From: Pedobacter chitinilyticus
GTDB lineage: Bacteria > Bacteroidota > Bacteroidia > Sphingobacteriales > Sphingobacteriaceae
NCBI RefSeq assembly: GCF_003313385.1
Contig: NZ_QMHN01000004.1
Span: 436,531 to 500,530 of the forward strand
DNA length: 64,000 nt
Reading direction: 5' to 3'
Shown: positions 61,769 through 64,000 of the stretch, in pieces
Numbering within the stretch: the first letter of the stretch is position 1
Layout of the letters: each line of letters starts with the position of its first letter
Position numbers and translations under genes: made by a program
Notes under the pieces: generated by a model
Told to the model about the DNA's origin: nothing
Seen by the model: the letters and a program-made list of their open reading frames with translations, nothing else
Database searches by the model: none

Positions 61769-64000
61769 ATGTTAAAGAGAATTATAGATAGGCCAGTATT
61801 GGCTACGGTAATCTCTGTAGTGCTGGTGATTTTGGGGATCATCGGACTTACGAGGTTGCCAGTAACAAGGTTCCCCGATATTTCGCCGCCAACGGTTACC
61901 GTTTCGGGAAGTTATCCGGGAGGAAATAGCGAGTCGGTGATCCGTTCGGTGGTAACGCCATTGGAAGAGCAGATTAACGGGGTAGAACAAATGGAGTACA
62001 TCAAATCAACCGCTAGTAATGATGGTTCATTTTCCATTTCGGTTATTTTTAAGCAAGGTGTTAATCCCGATCAGGCTGCAGTAAACGTACAGAACAGAGT
62101 ACAACAAGCTACGCCCATTCTTCCGCAAGAGGTAATCCAAATGGGTTTAACCACCTCTAAGCAGCAAAATAGTATGATTATGATCTTCGATGTGTACACC
62201 GAGGATAATAATAAGTATGATGAGACTTTCCTGCAAAATTACATCAACATTAACATGGTGCCTCAAATTAAAAGGGTACCAGGCGTAGGGCAGGTACAAT
62301 TGTTTGGGGCAAAAGACTATTCCATGCGTGTTTGGCTGAACCCGCAAAAGATGGCCAATTATGGTTTGATCCCTTCGGATATTAACACAGCTATTTCACG
62401 TCAAAGTGTGGAGTCGGCTCCAGGTAAATTAGGTTCCGAATCTGATGCACCACTGGAATACGTAATGCGTTATAAGGGCAAGAAGAACCAGACTACGGAG
62501 TACGAAAATATCATCGTGAAACGAAATGGTGGAGAGTTGGTGCGCTTAAAAGATGTGGCCAGAATTGAATTTGGTTCTATTTACTATGGTGGTAATAGTA
62601 CCTCTAACGGTAAAAATGCCGTAACAGCGGCTATATTGCAAACCACAGGCTCCAATGCAAATGCCATTGAGATTGGCGTAAATGCCGAGTTAGAAAAAGC
62701 AGCTAAGTCATTTCCTCCAGGCATTAAGTATGGCAAGTTAATGAGTACCAAAGAGCGTTTGGACGAAGCGACCAGTCAGGTGAAATCTACTTTGATCGAA
62801 GCCTTCATTTTGGTGTTTATTGTGGTTTTCCTATTCTTACAAGATTTCCGTTCGACCATTATTCCTGCCATTGCGGTGCCAGTAGCCATTATTGGTACGT
62901 TCTTCTTCTTGTTGGTGTTTGGCTTTACCATTAATATCCTTACCCTATTTGCCTTGGTATTGGCCATTGGTATTGTGGTAGATGATGCGATTGTGGTGGT
63001 GGAAGCGGTACACAGTAAGATGGAAGGTTCTAATTTATCAGGGAAAGAAGCGACGCATACTGCCATGGGCGAAATTACTGGAGCGGTAATCTCCATTACT
63101 TTGGTGATGTCGGCAGTGTTTATACCTATTGGTTTCATGACAGGTTCATCTGGTATTTTCTATAAGCAATTTGCTTATACCTTAGCCATTGCCATTATCA
63201 TTTCGGCGGTAAACGCTTTAACACTTACGCCAGCGCTTTGTGCTTTGTTATTGAAAAATAATCACGCAGGTGAACATGCTAATCAGCCAGCGGAACGTGG
63301 TTTCAAAAAACGTTTCTTCACCGCATTTAATGCTGGTTTTGATAACCTAACCGGTCGTTACATCAAAGGACTTCGTTTCTTGATTAAAAAGAAATGGTTG
63401 GGAGCAGGCTTAACTGTAGGGATTAGCGCTATCGCGATTTTCTTAATGGTAAGCACTCCTAAAAGTTTTGTGCCAATGGAAGATGATGGCTTCATGGTAT
63501 TTAGTTTGAGCATGCCTCCAGGTACCGCTTTAGATCGTACCACAGAAGTTGCCAAAAAAATTGATAACATCTTTAAAGGAAACGAAGCGGTAGAAAGTGT
63601 GGCAAACATTACAGGTTTCAACATTTTGTCAAACAGTGCCAGTCCAGCTTATGGATTAGGTTTCGTAAAACTGAAGCCGAAGAAAGAGCGTGGAGCCGTA
63701 CAAGATATTGATCAGATTACGGCTGCTGTTTCTGCACAGTTAGCAGGGATTAAAGAAGGTTCGGTAATGGTATTTAGGATGCCTCCCGTAGAGGGTTATG
63801 GCGTAACCAACGGTGCCGAAATTGTATTGCAGGATAAAACAGGTAAAGATGCCGCTGCCTTAAAAGCTATGGCTGATAAGGTAATGGGACAAATTATGCA
63901 ACAACCAGGGGTGCAATATGCTTACACTACTTTTCGTGCAGATTTTCCGCAATTCGAGATCGAAGTAGACGAAGATAAAGCCAGCCAAATGGGCTTGAAC
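61769..64000 (+). CDS. RND efflux pump permease (AcrB/HAE1 type), 3' end outside window
   Basis: Starts MLKRIIDRPVLATVISVVLV and is open for 744 codons to the window end, so it is partial (full-length pumps are about 1050 aa). Seen: TM1, the FPDISPPTVTVSGSYPG porter domain entry, TM2-TM6 including LALVLAIGIVVDDAIVVVE with the paired Asp proton relay, and the start of the second porter half (MPPGTALDRTT). Proton-driven multidrug or heavy-metal/solvent efflux; substrate unknown. Confidence 0.95.
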   Translation, partial: MLKRIIDRPVLATVISVVLVILGIIGLTRLPVTRFPDISPPTVTVSGSYPGGNSESVIRSVVTPLEEQINGVEQMEYIKSTASNDGSFSISVIFKQGVNPDQAAVNVQNRVQQATPILPQEVIQMGLTTSKQQNSMIMIFDVYTEDNNKYDETFLQNYININMVPQIKRVPGVGQVQLFGAKDYSMRVWLNPQKMANYGLIPSDINTAISRQSVESAPGKLGSESDAPLEYVMRYKGKKNQTTEYENIIVKRNGGELVRLKDVARIEFGSIYYGGNSTSNGKNAVTAAILQTTGSNANAIEIGVNAELEKAAKSFPPGIKYGKLMSTKERLDEATSQVKSTLIEAFILVFIVVFLFLQDFRSTIIPAIAVPVAIIGTFFFLLVFGFTINILTLFALVLAIGIVVDDAIVVVEAVHSKMEGSNLSGKEATHTAMGEITGAVISITLVMSAVFIPIGFMTGSSGIFYKQFAYTLAIAIIISAVNALTLTPALCALLLKNNHAGEHANQPAERGFKKRFFTAFNAGFDNLTGRYIKGLRFLIKKKWLGAGLTVGISAIAIFLMVSTPKSFVPMEDDGFMVFSLSMPPGTALDRTTEVAKKIDNIFKGNEAVESVANITGFNILSNSASPAYGLGFVKLKPKKERGAVQDIDQITAAVSAQLAGIKEGSVMVFRMPPVEGYGVTNGAEIVLQDKTGKDAAALKAMADKVMGQIMQQPGVQYAYTTFRADFPQFEIEVDEDKASQMGLN

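Overview
The window comes from a low-GC member of the Bacteroidota, most likely Sphingobacteriaceae (Pedobacter-like). The evidence is a type 9 secretion sorting domain at the left edge, DUF5686, GxxExxY and four-helix-bundle genes, bacillithiol-linked redox genes, a serine palmitoyltransferase, and promoters of the Bacteroidota type (TTTG, about 19 nt, TAnnTTTG). No ribosomal RNA, CRISPR array or intact transposase was seen. One tRNA gene (Pro, anticodon TGG) is present.

Layout. 1-4.4 kb: end of a secreted T9SS protein, lipA and a TPR histidine kinase. 4.5-16.3 kb: an 11-gene minus-strand block that reads as a nearly complete route to hydroxylated inositol phosphorylceramide. It holds serine palmitoyltransferase, bacterial ceramide synthase, ketosphinganine reductase-like SDR, inositol-3-phosphate synthase, a PgpA-type phosphatase, a GtrA-like membrane protein, a DUF5686 outer-membrane barrel, a CDP-alcohol phosphatidyltransferase fused to a DUF4833 domain, a fatty acid 2-hydroxylase-like protein, a PAP2/Aur1-like enzyme and a GNAT. 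An AraC regulator diverges from its head. 17.8-28.4 kb: housekeeping genes (osmC, mqo, ytxJ, ribH, recF, FKBPs, ndk, nrnA, tatD). 28.4-29.5 kb: a GxxExxY gene inside arrays of palindromic repeats. 29.8-38.4 kb: asparaginase, a CstB-like persulfide dioxygenase/rhodanese next to a bacillithiol disulfide reductase, a thioredoxin-like protein, then aguB and aguA separated by an inserted four-helix-bundle cassette, then fabG. 38.5-53.9 kb: envelope and metabolic genes (L,D-transpeptidase, VWA-like membrane protein, TRIC channel, divIC, eno, YeeE/YedE pair, SDR, rluA-type synthase, panB, carA, ABC exporter). 54.6-56.0 kb: tRNA-Pro followed by a 3'-truncated tyrosine integrase, the scar of a lost integrative element. 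56.4-64 kb: GNAT, a LytS/LytTR two-component pair, a universal stress protein and an RND efflux pair whose pump gene runs off the right edge.

How genes work together. In the lipid block, SPT condenses serine with acyl-CoA, the reductase and ceramide synthase make (dihydro)ceramide, and the hydroxylase adds a 2-hydroxyl. Ino1, the CDP-alcohol transferase and the PgpA-like phosphatase would make phosphatidylinositol, and the PAP2/Aur1-like enzyme would transfer phosphoinositol to ceramide. The barrel, GtrA protein and the exported DUF4833 domain are candidates for moving the product to the outer membrane. These last roles are inferred.

Non-coding structure is unusually rich. Four intergenic elements share conserved ends but carry different cores (25.1, 34.8, 39.4 and 49.3 kb). 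Several imperfect palindromes share a GTCATTnCGA core. A structured small RNA candidate with its own terminator lies upstream of eno. Several genes have a TAnnTTTG box only 4-7 nt before the start codon, suggesting near-leaderless transcripts.
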